In this document: positions 1-11,067 of the stretch, piece by piece
How positions within the stretch are numbered: position 1 is the stretch's first letter
Layout: each line of letters begins with the position of its first letter
Origin: Bubalus kerabau
Taxonomy: Eukaryota > Chordata > Mammalia > Artiodactyla > Bovidae
DNA: 64,000 bases
Direction of reading: 5' to 3'
Assembly (NCBI RefSeq): GCF_029407905.1
Contig: NC_073639.1
Coordinates: 45,649,501 to 45,713,500, forward strand
The notes under the pieces: model-generated
Databases searched by the model: none
Told to the model about the DNA's origin: nothing
The model's input: only the letters and a program-made list of their open reading frames with translations
Position numbers and translations under genes: made by a program

Positions 1-369
1 CAATACACAGGCTTGACGTAGTCCTTATTACTATAAGAAAAAAAAAACTACAAAATGTTCAAAAATTTAAGAAAAACATAAACTTAAAAAATCATTAAAA
101 ACTGAATGATTAAGTTGGGAATAAAAACAAACACAAAGTGATGTAATAGTTGAGCTTCTAAAAGAAAAAAGACATTTTTTAAAAATACTCCATTTATGTT
201 AGATATGCTGAGTGTTTACAAATAAATGTTTGGATAAGATACAGATGCAATTGCCAAAAATTTTAAAACACATAAAACAAAGTATGATAAAAAGTACTAA
301 AAAATTTAAGCCATAAAACCCTTTTTAAATATACACACACAAGTTGTGAGCATGTCATATAAACATTTG
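1..369. other. unassigned AT-rich sequence
   Basis: Very AT-rich DNA with short A runs. I recognise no gene, RNA or transposon here; the open frames seen nearby are low-complexity accidents. Confidence 0.5.
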
Positions 370-425
370 GCTCTCTCTCTCTCTCTGTATGTATGTATAT
401 GTATATATATATATATATATATTTA
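370..425. repeat. compound microsatellite (CT)n-(TATG)n-(TA)n
   Basis: A run of CT dinucleotides passes directly into GTAT units and then about eleven TA units. The compound structure is seen directly. Such arrays are usually length-variable between individuals. Confidence 0.95.
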
Positions 426-554
426 TATAGTTGCATTAACCATGAATGTCTGGTGTCTTCTGGACATTTGCAAGAATCTCTTTGGGTGTCCACCTAGCTC
501 CTGAACCGTAAATAATGAGACTATTTCAACATTTATAGATAATATTAATGATTT

Positions 555-682
555 TCTCACAATGTTTCTACAAATTTACAAACCAGTAAGAGTAAGCATG
601 ACTTTTCTCCACATCCTTATGTTTGTCAGACTTTTGAATTTCTGCCAGTATAGTGGTAAAGGATATCTTATTGAAGGTTTTT
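555..682 (-). mobile_element. old L1 LINE, 3' UTR part
   Basis: The plus strand resembles the antisense of a mammalian L1 3' UTR: a 'tctccacatcctt' block, then a 'gtcagacttttgaatt' block, then a degenerate 'atcttattg' block. The order fits the left (3') end of the antisense L1 whose ORF2 remnant continues from 1107, so both are probably one insertion later split by two SINEs. Divergence is high. Confidence 0.5.
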
Positions 683-873
683 AAAAATATTTCTTTATTT
701 CACTCATTTATTTGGCAGTGCCAGGTCTTAGTTGCAGAATGCAGGATCTTTACTTGCTGCATGCTAACACTTAGATGTGGCATGTGGGAACGAGTTCCCT
801 GACCAGGGATCGAACTCAGGACCCCTGCATTGGGGTCCTGAGACTTAGCCACTAGACAACCAGGGAAGTTCTT
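683..873 (-). mobile_element. CHR-type tRNA-derived SINE
   Basis: Read on the minus strand it has the CHR layout: a tRNA-like head with a B-box-like 'gttcgatccctgg', then repeated 'gcaactaagacc'-like units, then an A-rich end. The flanking L1-derived text 'ttattgaaggttttt' and 'ttcattgtgttttta' looks like a diverged target-site duplication. CHR SINEs are shared by ruminants and whales, so this copy predates the Bov-tA copies nearby. Confidence 0.8.
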
Positions 874-912
874 CATTGTGTTTTTAAGTTTTGATCCCCT
901 AGTGGTTTAGGC

Positions 913-1106
913 ACCAAGTCATGTCTGACTCTTGCAACCCCATGGACTGTAGCCCACCAGTCTCCTCTGTCCATGGATTTTCCAGGCAAGAATACTGGAG
1001 TGGGTTGCCATTTCCTTCTCCAGGGAATCTTCCCAATCCAAGGTTGAACTCCGGTTTCCTGCATTTCAGGCAGATTTTTTTACCATCTGAGCTACCAGGG
1101 AAATAT
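913..1106 (-). mobile_element. Bov-tA SINE
   Basis: Antisense Bov-tA: BovA body with 'aagaatactggagtgggttg', then the tRNA-Glu-like head ending at 'agctaccaggga'. Near full length and moderately diverged. It sits inside the old L1 that flanks it on both sides. Confidence 0.9.
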
Positions 1107-3530
1107 TTCCTAATTTCTACTAAAGATGACCCATTCTTTTTCTATAATTTGTGTCATTTTCCTTTGAATTTATAAGATACACAGACATATCTATTTAGGG
1201 CTTCTTCAACGTTTTCCAATAATTTTATACACCAGAATATTGTATATATTTTGTTAGATTAAGACCTCAGATTTTTTTAAAAATTGGGAGTTAACATATT
1301 GTCTTTTAAAAAAGTATGTTCTCTTTTTTTTTTCTGGTAGAGAAAATGTAACTAAACTGATTCTGTACACTGAATGTCTAAAATTTTGCTAAACTCTCCA
1401 ATCCCAACTTTTTAACCATATTTTTATCTAGATTTCTACTGAAATCATTATGCCATGTGAAAATAGCAACTTGATTTAGTTTCCAATTTTTCAATATTTA
1501 GTAATTTACTTAATAATTCACTTATTCAGTTAAACCTCATTTGGCCATGAGGTATATATATTTCTCCATAAATTGCTACATTTAGTAGCTAATATTCTGC
1601 TTAGAATTTTGACCCATATTTATAATTGAGCTTAATGGATAGTACTTTTATTTCAATATTTTGAGCTGATTTTGACATCAGGGCTACCCTAGTCCCATAA
1701 AATAGCTGTGGATTCCTCAGTTTTCCTTTTCTGTGGATAATACATTTAATATCACAATTTGTTCCCTAAATGTTTTTAGAACCCAGTGCTAATGCCATTT
1801 CTGAGTTGTTTTACAGTTGTTGGAAGATTTTTAAACTACTGACTCGATTATTCTGATGGTTATCTACTTCAGGTTTCATATTTCTTCTTCAGTTAATTTT
1901 GGTAATGTAATTGCCCACTTCATCTAAGTTTCAAAATGCACTGACATCAGGTTAATAATATCTTATCACATTTATTTCTGCAGCATCTGGCACTATATCC
2001 TCTTTTTCAGTCCTAATGGAGTTTCATTGTGTTATCACTTTTTTTACCCTGATGAACTCTTATAGAAGCTGATCCTACTGATTTTATGTTACACTTAATA
2101 AGCTTTGGCTAATATGATCCTAAATATTATATATTTGCTTCATTATTTTTTCTGTACTTTTGTTTTCCTTTTATTTTCCTATTTTTATCAATCTTCACCC
2201 TTTTTCATATTAAATTTATACATTTCCTTTTAGTATTACTTTAACTGCATTAATAAATATTGATATGGAGTGCTTTTGTTATTTATCAACTCTCTAAATC
2301 TATCTTAATTTCCATTATGATTTTAAACTCAATAAGAAATTATTTCCTAATATATTGTTTTCTTTTTTTTAATGATGTGGTATTTGTTTTACTTCATTTT
2401 ATTATTTAATCATCTTAAGTTTATTATTGTCAGTTACATTATCTGAAGGAAAGCAGTCTTGAAATTTGGCAAGGTTTACTCACTGGTAAAAAAAATCCAG
2501 GGACTCCCCTGGTGGTCCAGTGGTCAGGACTTCACCTTCCAGTGCAGGGAGTACAAGTTTGATCTCTAGTCATAGAGCTAAGATTCCACATACATTGCAG
2601 CCAGAAAAAAAAAAAAAAAAACCCACATACCTAAAATGAAGCAATACAGTAAGAAATTTAATACTTTAAAGATGGCTTTCACAACTACTTAAAACTGTGT
2701 TGAATAAGCTCTCAGGATATTTGAAAATGCTAAGCACTTTTCAATTGTTGCAGGCAAAATTTTATATGTCATCTATCGATTTTCTATTTCATGAATTTTA
2801 TTCTTACATTTGTTACTTTCTGTCTTCTGCTTAATTAATGTACAATTTGTTCTTCATTGTCTACATCTTAAGGAGAAAGTTCAGAACATTAGTTCCATAA
2901 TTAAATTTCTTTTCTTCAGGCATTTTAATGCTCTACACATTCATTTAAGAAGTACTTTAATTATTTTGCACACATTTTTTCCCACAAATTTGTTGTGTTT
3001 ATTTTCATTCTCTTAGAAATACTTCTAATAATTCTTTTTAATATTGTCTTTTACATAGAGGTTATTTAGAAGTATTTTCTAGTTTCTAAATATTAGGACA
3101 TTTTTAAAATTACTTTTCTGATTTTTTTGGTATCAATTACTTTGGTAAGATAAGATATCTTGTATAATGTGAATCCTTTAAACTTGTTTTACAGCAAAAA
3201 TACTTTCTATCTTGTTAAATATTCCATGTTAACTTTAAAAAGATGTGCATTCTTCTGTTTTGGAGTAGATTGTTCCATAAATGTCACTTAGGTCCAGTTT
3301 GTTTGACAACGTTGTTCAAGTCTTATAAATCATTGCTAGTTTTCTAAATTGTTATTCTTTAAAGTATTAAGAGCAGAGTATTGAAGCCTCCGACTATAGT
3401 TTTGTCTTCATCTATTTTCCTCATATTTCTATAATATTTGTTTCATTTGAGACTTTATTTTGCAATTTATAAATTGCATACACCTTTAGGATTGTCATAT
3501 CCTTTTGATGTATTAATCATTGTATCTATT
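1107..3530 (-). pseudogene. decayed L1 LINE, ORF2 remnant
   Basis: About 2.4 kb of AT-rich sequence aligns by eye, in order, to the antisense of mammalian L1 ORF2. Landmarks are a reverse-transcriptase-region block near 1680-1930, a block around 2800-3120, and the blocks 'attcttctgttttggagta', 'tgtcacttaggtccag' and 'gtattgaagcctccgac' near 3245-3390. No reading frame survives beyond about 70 codons. A CHR SINE interrupts it at 2499. Its 3' UTR is probably the piece at 555-682. It is an old mammal-wide L1; subfamily not resolved. Confidence 0.7.
2499..2621 (+). mobile_element. short CHR-type SINE with poly(A) tail
   Basis: Begins 'gggactcccctggtggtcca', the CHR/tRNA-Glu head, keeps a degraded B box, has only one tail unit, and ends in an 18-base A run. 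It lies in the old L1 in the opposite orientation. Confidence 0.8.
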
Positions 3531-3532
3531 AG

Positions 3533-4035
3533 TTGCTTTCTGGTGCATAACAAATACATCCAGAATTTAGCATCTTAAAAAACAAAAAAATATTATCTCA
3601 ACAGTATGTAAGTCATAAGCCTGGGCATCTCTCAGTTGGTACCTCTGTCTCAAGATCTGACATGAATTTTCAGTCATATGTTAACACATCTATGGTAGCG
3701 GTCACATGTGAAGGCTTGACTGTGATGGGATCCACATCCAAGTCTACTCATATTGGCAGGCCTTGGCCCCTCACCGGGTAAGTCTTTCCTTAGGAATACC
3801 TCATGACAGAGCTTCTGGCTTCCCCACAGATGATTGAGCAGGAATCTGAAACATAAGCAACTCTCCTTTTAAATCCCAGTCACAGAAGCCATGTCACATC
3901 AGTCTGATATGTTCTGTTTGATAGAAACCAGACTCTAAGACCAGCCCACAGTCCAGGGGAAGTAATTACACAAAGGCTTGAATACCAGGAATAGTGATGC
4001 CTGGAGACCATCTTAAAGGCTGCAAGCTTGGTCTT
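3533..4035 (-). mobile_element. MaLR-like LTR (MLT1-class), degraded
   Basis: The left edge 'ctggtgcataacaaatac' followed by 'agcatcttaaaaaacaa' matches the antisense of the conserved 3' end of MLT1-type LTRs. The interior has the ordered blocks 'gaaggcttgactgtgatggg', 'tcacagaagccatgtcaca' and 'aaggcttgaataccagga'. Only the LTR is present. The exact subfamily is uncertain. Confidence 0.5.
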
Positions 4036-4236
4036 CATCTTGAATGCAGTGTAAGTAAATGCCATTAGGGAAGGAAATAGCCAGCTCACCTCAGAAGGTC
4101 TCTTACTCTCTACAATTTTAACTCATCTATCTTCATGGCTTCTCCAGACTCCTGATGTCTTCTGATGTTCTGTAGTGCATCAATGTTTTCCAGTTGTTGC
4201 ACTGAGAGCAATAGTTGTCATTTCCTACTATATCAT

Positions 4237-4458
4237 GCTGCTGCTGCTGCTGCTAAGTCGCTTCAGTCCTGTCCGACTCTGTGTGACTCCATAGACGGCA
4301 GCCCAACAGGCTCCCCCGTCCCTGGGATTCTCCAGGCAAGAACACTGGAGTGGGTTGCCATGTCCTTCTCCAATGCATGAAAGTGAAAAGTGAAAGTGAA
4401 GTCGCTCAGTCGTGTCCGACTCTTAGCGACCCCATGGACTGCAGCCTACCAGGCTCCT
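4237..4458 (-). mobile_element. BOV-A2 SINE, 5'-truncated
   Basis: Antisense BOV-A2 starting with the (GCT)n triplet run, the complete 3' BovA unit, the linker 'gcatgaaagtgaaaagtgaa', and about half of the 5' BovA unit before it stops at 'caggctcct'. Low divergence suggests a recent insertion. Confidence 0.93.
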
Positions 4459-4653
4459 AGCAGAAATAAAATGTTTTATCTTAATATATTCTTCATTCTA
4501 CAGGTTCAGTTTGGTTCCATTTCAAAATTCATTGTTCATTTTTAGGAGTCATTTTCTCCTTAATTATATTTTCGATTTTCTCCTATTTCAGAAAAGATGA
4601 TATATTCTGAAAACTCTGTTGATAAAATATGCTTAAAAGGATTGGTGAGGAAG

Positions 4654-4937
4654 GGCTTCCCTCTTAGTCTAGTGGTTAAGAATCTGCCTTGCAATACAAG
4701 GGACACCTGTTTGACCCTGGTCCAGGAAGACCCCACATGCCACAGAGCAACTGAACCCATGTGCCACAATTACAAGTCCTTGTGCCTATAGCCCATGTTC
4801 CACAATAAGAGAAGTCACTGCAGCGAGTAGCCCTCTCACCACAACTACAGAGTAGACCCTGCTCACTCAGCTGGAGAAAACCCTCTCACAGCAATGAAGA
4901 CCTAGCACCGCCAAATATAAATAAATACATATTTTTT
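4654..4937 (+). mobile_element. CHR-1-type SINE, long form
   Basis: Starts 'gggcttccctcttagtctag' and continues through several tandem tail units of the 'cacaattacaagtccttgtg' type, ending with 'gaagacctagcaccgccaaa' and AAATA repeats. The repeated body is typical of the longer cetartiodactyl CHR SINE. Strongly diverged, hence old. Confidence 0.85.
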
Positions 4938-5057
4938 TAGAGAGTTGAGGGAAATAATAAATCTTAGACTTTAATATATCTGTAAAAAAGTAATAATCTT
5001 CAGAGGTTAAATATTAAATGAAAGCAGGAATTCATAAAGGTATATATAACCCCATGC

Positions 5058-5275
5058 TGAGCTATGCTGTGGTTAGTCGCTCAGCCGTGTCTGACTCTTT
5101 GTGACCCCATGGACAGTAGCCTGCCAGGCTCCTCTGTCCACAGGGATTCTCCAGACAAGAATACTGGAGTGGATTGCCATGCCCTCCTCCAGGGGATCTT
5201 CCCAACCAGGGATAAGATCCAGGTCTCCCACATTGCAGATGGATTCTTTACTGTCTGATCCACCAGGGAAGCCCA
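5058..5275 (-). mobile_element. Bov-tA SINE
   Basis: Full-length antisense Bov-tA from 'agtcgctcagccgtgtctga' to the tRNA-like head 'gatccaccagggaagccc'. With the plus-strand copy 540 bp to the right it forms an inverted pair. Confidence 0.92.
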
Positions 5276-5802
5276 TCTATAAGCCTAAGCTTGGCTTTTT
5301 CTTAAAAATGGCATCACAATTTATGTTTTAATAACTTACACTGTATTGTATCAATTACAAGTAGAAAATATCTTCAAGAAAAGAGCGTGTGAAAAGTGAA
5401 TTGAATAAGAGGGAAAATGTTTTACAATCCTGAAACAATGTATTCAGAGATCCAGTGTCTTTCATATGCCATCCTCTTGAATAAAACATTTTCATCACCC
5501 ATGAAACAAAATCTTTTGGTTTTATAATTAAAAATCCCTGTAGCCCTATCTAGCTATTCCAGCTTTCTAGTCAGTTTTCATGTACTTAATGCAGTAATAT
5601 CACTGTTCATATTTTTACATACTTCATGCTCTTCCGTATCCCAATACCTTTGCTTGCTGTTTCTTCAGTCTGATAATTCTCTTTCCCTATTTCTTACAGC
5701 TAATTCATGCTGTGTATGCGATTGCTTAACATTTATGCCTTCTTGAATTGTGGAAGCCAGAAAGTTAACAGGACATTTCCCTAACTTTTTTGCCTCTCAT
5801 TT
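5276..5802. other. unassigned interval
   Basis: AT-rich sequence without a recognisable repeat, gene or RNA. Confidence 0.5.
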
Positions 5803-5814
5803 AAGTCTATTAAT

Positions 5815-6032
5815 GGGGCTTCCTTGGTGGCTCAGCAGTAAAGAGCCTGCCTGCAATGCCGGAGCCACAGGAGATGCAAGTCCGATCCCTGGTTCAGGAA
5901 TATACCCTGCAGGAAGGCATGGCAACCCACTCCAGGATTCTTGTCTGGAGAATCTCATGGACAAAGGAGCCTGGTGCTCTACAGTCCAGGGGGTCACAAA
6001 GAGTTGGACACGACTTAAGTGACTTAGCAAGC
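5815..6032 (+). mobile_element. Bov-tA SINE with target-site duplication
   Basis: Full-length sense copy from 'ggcttccttggtggctcagc' to 'gtgacttagcaag'. The flanks 'aagtctattaat' (5803-5814) and 'aagtctgttaat' (6033-6044) agree at 11 of 12 bases, which fixes the insertion boundaries. Confidence 0.95.
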
Positions 6033-6044
6033 AAGTCTGTTAAT

Positions 6045-6664
6045 CTTGTTAACCTTGAGATCAGAACTTAATAACTGAGAAAAATGGCAGATTATAAGAC
6101 ACCGATTTTGTTATAATACAAAGACAGATTTAGCTTCTGAATCAGGCAGCTTCCTGATGGTAGTAGAATAGTATGGTTCTAGAGTGAATACTTGTGTGAT
6201 AATTTCTCAGAGCAGCAGATGGCTTCCTGATTATAACAGGTATAGCAACTCAATTAACAATGCAGTCTTATAGTACGGTTTCAGAAAAATTTTCTGGAAG
6301 CTTAGACTAGAGTCTATTTCATCAGTAGTCCCAATGATTAAATATCATTTAATGGCCCATGACAAATCCTTTTTTCTTTGAACAATTTAGAGAGAATTAC
6401 ATTCTTTGAATAAAAACCCAAATTGGCATACCTATGCTTTAAAATTTGGCTCAGGTAATGTCTCATCTCATCAATATTTCAGCACATTATTTTACTACTT
6501 TTTTTGTAAGTCCTCCGCAGAAAGCCATGCTGTGTTAACAGTGTGATTGCTGAGTATAAACCTGTTTCCCCCATCTGACTCTAAACTCCTTGAAACTATA
6601 CTCCATAATTATAAGGATAGAATAGGATAATCAAATAGTTAGCTCAGAAATCCAATTAGAGGAT
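6045..6664. other. unassigned interval
   Basis: Moderately AT-rich unique-looking DNA. No repeat or gene recognised. Confidence 0.45.
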
Positions 6665-7276
6665 TGTAAACAGACATGGAATTTTAAAGGTCTTTGGGAG
6701 ACCCCTATAAATTAATGATCACTCAAGAAAGCAGCTTTGCTTATCCACAAAACCAAGCATGCTTGCTTAGCAATAAAATCATGCAGCAGAAGCATGAGAT
6801 ATACCCCCAAACAATAAAATAATGACCCAAGACCCACATCCTACCTATGATCCTTGGGACATGCTCTCTGCACATATAAAAAACTATTAATTTATGGAAA
6901 GGTGGCATCTCAAAGTGAATACCCTTATTGTACTGAGACCTGAAATTATTTGTCCATAGTGCATTATAGTCCTGACTGGACCATGTAGGGACAAGAAAAC
7001 TCAGCTATCCAACCTGGAGGAGGAGCTGATGATGGAAGCCTGATGTCTACCCATGAATGAGGAAAAAAGTGATCCTTTCTCTCTCTCCACTTTTTCTTTG
7101 ATATAAAACTGTAGCCCACTAAGTACCTGGGCTGTGACACCATTTTACCCACCCACATGTAAGCCTCACAAGCATCCTATTATAATAAATCAATTCTTAC
7201 CTATCACTTTGCCTCTTGACAAATTCCATCGGCACTATCAAGTAAAAAATCAGATCTCGCAGAGGTCCCTGAAACA
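6665..7276 (+). mobile_element. possible solo endogenous-retrovirus LTR
   Basis: Features fit an LTR in sense orientation: a TG start near 6665, TATA-like 'gatataaaac', a polyadenylation signal inside 'tataataaatcaattc', and a downstream CTTTGCCTCTTGAC block like gammaretroviral-type R/U5 regions, ending near 'ctgaaaca'. I found no clear target-site duplication, so edges are approximate. No gag, pol or env sequence lies alongside. Confidence 0.45.
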
Positions 7277-7689
7277 CCACCTAGTGATTTCAATTTCAGA
7301 TTAATATTAGGGAAATAGTTTAAAATAAACACACAAGGAATCCTTCTGTGGTACAAGGTCCTGATCTACTGGCATTGCTTTCACTTTGCCTCTTTTTTTC
7401 ATCCATTATATTTTATTAATTTACAGTCAAACACTAACTCTATCCCTCATTTCACCTCATTCCTCAATTTTTAAAAATATAATGCATTCAGACTTATAGG
7501 GAAAAACCATTTGAAATAATCACTTCATACTGTAAGATGTTTGCTTATACTTTCAGTACAAATTTCTTCTCTAATATTTAAAATCGTTGTGTTGATTGAA
7601 ATTCACAAATTGAAATTACCATAGTAAGTAGTAGATACTGTGAGAACCTGATTTACTTATAAGTCCTATGCCATAAGTCGAGCTATTCA
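7277..7689. other. unassigned interval
   Basis: AT-rich DNA; nothing recognised. Confidence 0.45.
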
Positions 7690-7825
7690 CATTTTGTATT
7701 ATTAACATTTTATATGAAGAAATTGAAGTTTCTGGAGGGAACCTCATTAATTTTGTCAGTACTCAGTAAGATCTGAAGAAGAAAATTGAAATTAGGTCCA
7801 ACTAACTCTAAAATCAGCATTATCA
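7690..7825 (+). mobile_element. MIR SINE fragment
   Basis: Ordered weak match to the MIR core and 3' half: 'cattttatatgaagaaattg', then a region where 'agtactcagtaagatctgaa' stands for the usual 'cacagctagtaagtggcag', then 'gaaattaggtccaactaact'. Old and degraded. Confidence 0.5.
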
Positions 7826-8029
7826 ATATATCAAAATTTCTCATACAGATGAATCTCTGGAATTTCTACAGATGGATCTCAGTAATTACCAAGGAGGAAG
7901 GGGAGCTGTAATGTGTGGTGAAACACATCTCCCGGCATCCTAGCTCATACAGCTATACTTTTAAAAATCTATTTCAAATACTGGATTTTGACAAAGATTC
8001 TTCTCTTGATCAAACATCAGTTAGCCTTC

Positions 8030-8400
8030 TCTGAACCTCATTTTCAACAAGACCTTGACTTTGGACTTCTGTGCTTGTCTTCGCATCACTCACTTTTAGC
8101 AAAAATTCTGCTAAGTCATTAAGTGAGAATCCCCATCCTTGATATCTGATCACTCTGGTCACCTTCAATCCCCTTAGTTCAGTTTAGCCAGATGGCCCCT
8201 CACCCCTGATGTTTCCTCTTAGTGACTTCTCATCTACTGAACCCCACCTTGCTCCTTCCCTATAAATTCCCACTGCCCACCCTGTATTCAGAATTGAGCC
8301 AAGTTCTACAATGATGTGTCCTTTCCTCTTTTAAAATGGTTCTGTTACAAAATCTGTTCTTATCACTTTAACTGGTTTTAGGCTTTGGTTTTCTTTAACA
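8030..8400 (+). mobile_element. possible old LTR (ERVL/MaLR type)
   Basis: Contains a TATA-like 'ccctataaattccc', a 'tgtattcagaattgagcc' block, 'tctgttcttatcactttaac' and ends 'ggttttctttaaca' with CA at 8400. This succession resembles the 3' part of an ancient ERV LTR. The left edge is not defined and the family is not named with confidence. Confidence 0.45.
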
Positions 8401-9226
8401 GTCTCCATGTAAGATGTCATAGGAGGAAAGTATCATATAGCAAAAACTTCCAACCTATGGATGGTTGTTACACATGTGTAGTATTTCTTCATATAAAGGA
8501 CTCATAAAATAATTGAGCCTGTATATTAGCTGTCTGTAAGTTTTGTGGCATTTAATTATTGAATCTAAAATTAGTCATCTTGGATTTTTTAATAATATGA
8601 TCATAAGCAATTGAAATTCTAAAAGTGATGTGCTATCTTAATTTCTTCCAGGTAAAAATGCTTGTAAGACTATCCTGTAGGGAAAAGGAGCAGGCCACTA
8701 TGTGTGAGAAGAATTTCCTTGCAAATCAAGCTTAGCCACTGGTGTTATTAACATAAAAGATATCAGAGCTCTGAATATCTGTTTGTTAAATCAGCCTTTT
8801 TTGCTGATTCCCCTGGAAAATCACATTTGCAAATGACTACTACTTTTATGGCTTTGCTATTACCTGGTGAGCATATTACTAAGAATTATATAAGCCATTA
8901 AGGGCCTTAACATGGTATTATTGAATTACTTTATTGAGCATTTTACTTTAATTTGAGCATGATTTGTTTAGTATATTATATTACATTTTGCTCTTAAGAT
9001 CATCACATGCAAACAATTGAACCCTCTAAATCAAGGAATCACAACTTATACATAGGCCTTTCATTTAAGATTACACTTGATTTGATATGGTTCTGTATTA
9101 GCCCAGAAACTCAATATGAGACTCTCTCTTTGAAGATTTCTTTGTAGAATGTGCATCTTTAGTCAGTGGTGAGTATTCTATAATTGATATTATGATTGCA
9201 TTAATTAATATAATATAATAAAATAT
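8401..9226. other. unassigned interval
   Basis: No gene, RNA or repeat recognised in this AT-rich stretch. Confidence 0.45.
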
Positions 9227-9450
9227 TGTTGTTGTTTAGTTGCTAGGTTGTATCTGACTCTTTTATGACCCTGTGGACTGTGGCATGCCAGGCTCTTCTG
9301 TCCTTGGGATTCTCCAGGCAAGATTACTGGAGTGGGTTGACATTTCTTTTTCCAGGAGATCTTCCCGAGGCAAGGATTGAACCCCCATCCCTTACATTGG
9401 CGGGTATTAGCAGGCAGATTCTTTACTGCTCAGCCACCAGGGAAGACTCA
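9227..9450 (-). mobile_element. Bov-tA SINE
   Basis: Antisense copy starting with the (TTG)n tail 'ttgttgttgtttagttgcta' and running to the tRNA-like head 'cagccaccagggaaga'. Diverged. A tiny sense-strand relic follows immediately on the right. Confidence 0.9.
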
Positions 9451-9464
9451 TATTTAGAATCCAA

Positions 9465-9522
9465 CCGCCAATGCAGGAGACATTGGCAGATGGACAGGAT
9501 TTAGCAATTAAACAACAACAAA
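9465..9522 (+). mobile_element. Bov-tA relic with large internal deletion
   Basis: Only a head piece 'gccaatgcaggagacat' and a tail piece 'atttagcaattaaacaacaa' remain; the body between them is missing. It is inverted relative to the adjacent antisense copy and its tail complements that copy's TTG tail. Confidence 0.65.
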
Positions 9523-10498
9523 GTTAAATGTAGCAATTATGTTAATTGATTTGTAATTAATATAATTATAATTTTCCATAAATTTGAAGCAAGATGCTAA
9601 GCTGTAAGTTTCATTAGAGTTTGTTCAAGAACCTAACTCACAGACTTAATTGCACGTGTTTATAGGAGTGCCAAAAATTGGTAAATTGATCAAGCCCTAT
9701 CACATATTGAAGAGATTCCAAAATGGTAGGGGTCCACTCAAAGGAAGAAAACAGCATATGCACCACTGACTGTGTACTGCTTGCAACCAGCCCACACAAA
9801 GTGAGCAGGTCTTCAGTGCTTGCCCCAGTGGAGATGGTCAATGGCTCTGAAATATTTCTATTAACTGCATCTCTATCTATCAAAACACAACTTAATTTGC
9901 TTCATCGTGTCCTGAACTGGCAAAGGGACAATTTGAAAAACCAGATTCCTTTCTCTAGGATTATATTCTTTGGGACTTTAAGTTGAGAAACACTAACTCA
10001 AGACTGAAAATGCAGATCTTTTCTTTTAAATTCCAATCTGAAGGATAGACCAAGGATTCAAAGTATCTTAATATAGCTAGCAGCAATCCAATAGTGATGC
10101 CAGAATCTATGATCCCTGTAACTTTGACTAGTAAAAATTTAATAGATTAAAAATAATATATTTTAATTCTTCCTTAAAATTTTCATTTCCACTGAGAATT
10201 GGATGAAATTGCATTGGGACTACATTGCTTTTGACATATACTAGTTTAACCACCATACACGTTATCTCATTTACAATACCAATTGATCTATAGTCATATC
10301 TTTCATTTTCGAATGAAGAAAAGTATTTCACGAATTGAGGTATTTCTCTCATAGATTCCATACATCTAAAAGAAGCAAACTCCAGTGGGCTTCATGAAAT
10401 GTAGAATTAAGTCCACCCCATTTTGCCTCACAGAAGATCCTAGATATGTCCTTGTTTCTCCATTTCTCCTGAATTTTCATAGTAAGTGGAAGCCCAAT
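9523..10498. other. unassigned interval
   Basis: No repeat recognised. An open frame of 87 codons on plus and one of 81 on minus overlap around 9640-9986; neither has a recognisable motif, and overlapping short frames of this kind are expected by chance. Confidence 0.4.
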
Positions 10499-10499
10499 G

Positions 10500-10715
10500 A
10501 AATGGTTAGACTGAAGGCTCTAGAATCAGATTGTATAGGTTCCAACTCTTGGCCATTTACATACTAGAACTGTGAGTTTAATACAGTGATTTAACTATTC
10601 CATGCATATGTTTCTTTACCTGTGAAATACAGAAAACAACAACTCCTAACAAGTAACAGTGGTTGAGACAATTAAGTTAAATTCACACAAGTAGTGCACT
10701 GAGATCCATACATAG
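10500..10715 (+). mobile_element. MIR SINE, nearly full length
   Basis: Ordered match to MIR: 'ggctctagaatcagattgta', 'ggttccaactcttggccatt', 'agaactgtgagttta', 'ttctttacctgtgaaataca' and 'aacaactcctaacaag'. The tRNA-derived head and the core domain can both be followed. It is an ancient mammal-wide SINE, strongly diverged. Confidence 0.75.
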
Positions 10716-11067
10716 TAATTTTCCTATATACGAACCTTCAAGTTGTGAATTATCAAAGACTGTAATACATGTTCACATATCCAATCACATGTTAGTTCAT
10801 GTATCTTGTATATATTGTCATGTGCGTGCTTTCTCTACAAGAAGTCGTGCTTCTGTGTACTTAACTATGCAGTGCTATTTTTTGTGTTTGTTTGCTTTTC
10901 ATGTATTATTTGTATGAAAAGTATTATAAACCTATTACAGTACACTACAACATACCCTATTGTGTTAGCTGCATGTCTAGGCTAACTCTGTTGGACTTAA
11001 AAACAAATTAGACTTATGAAAGCTCTCTCAGAATGGAACCTGTTCATATGTAGGGGACTGGCTGTAA
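10716..11067 (-). repeat. possible ancient interspersed repeat
   Basis: The segment ends 'gttcatatgtaggggactgg' and contains 'cctatatacgaaccttcaag', both reminiscent of a dispersed repeat with 'tacgaac' and 'gtaggggactg' motifs. I cannot name the family, and the strand is a guess. Confidence 0.3.

Noticed and set aside
6665..7276. Full endogenous provirus next to the possible LTR
   Set aside because: No second LTR and no retroviral coding resemblance in the flanks; at most a solo LTR.
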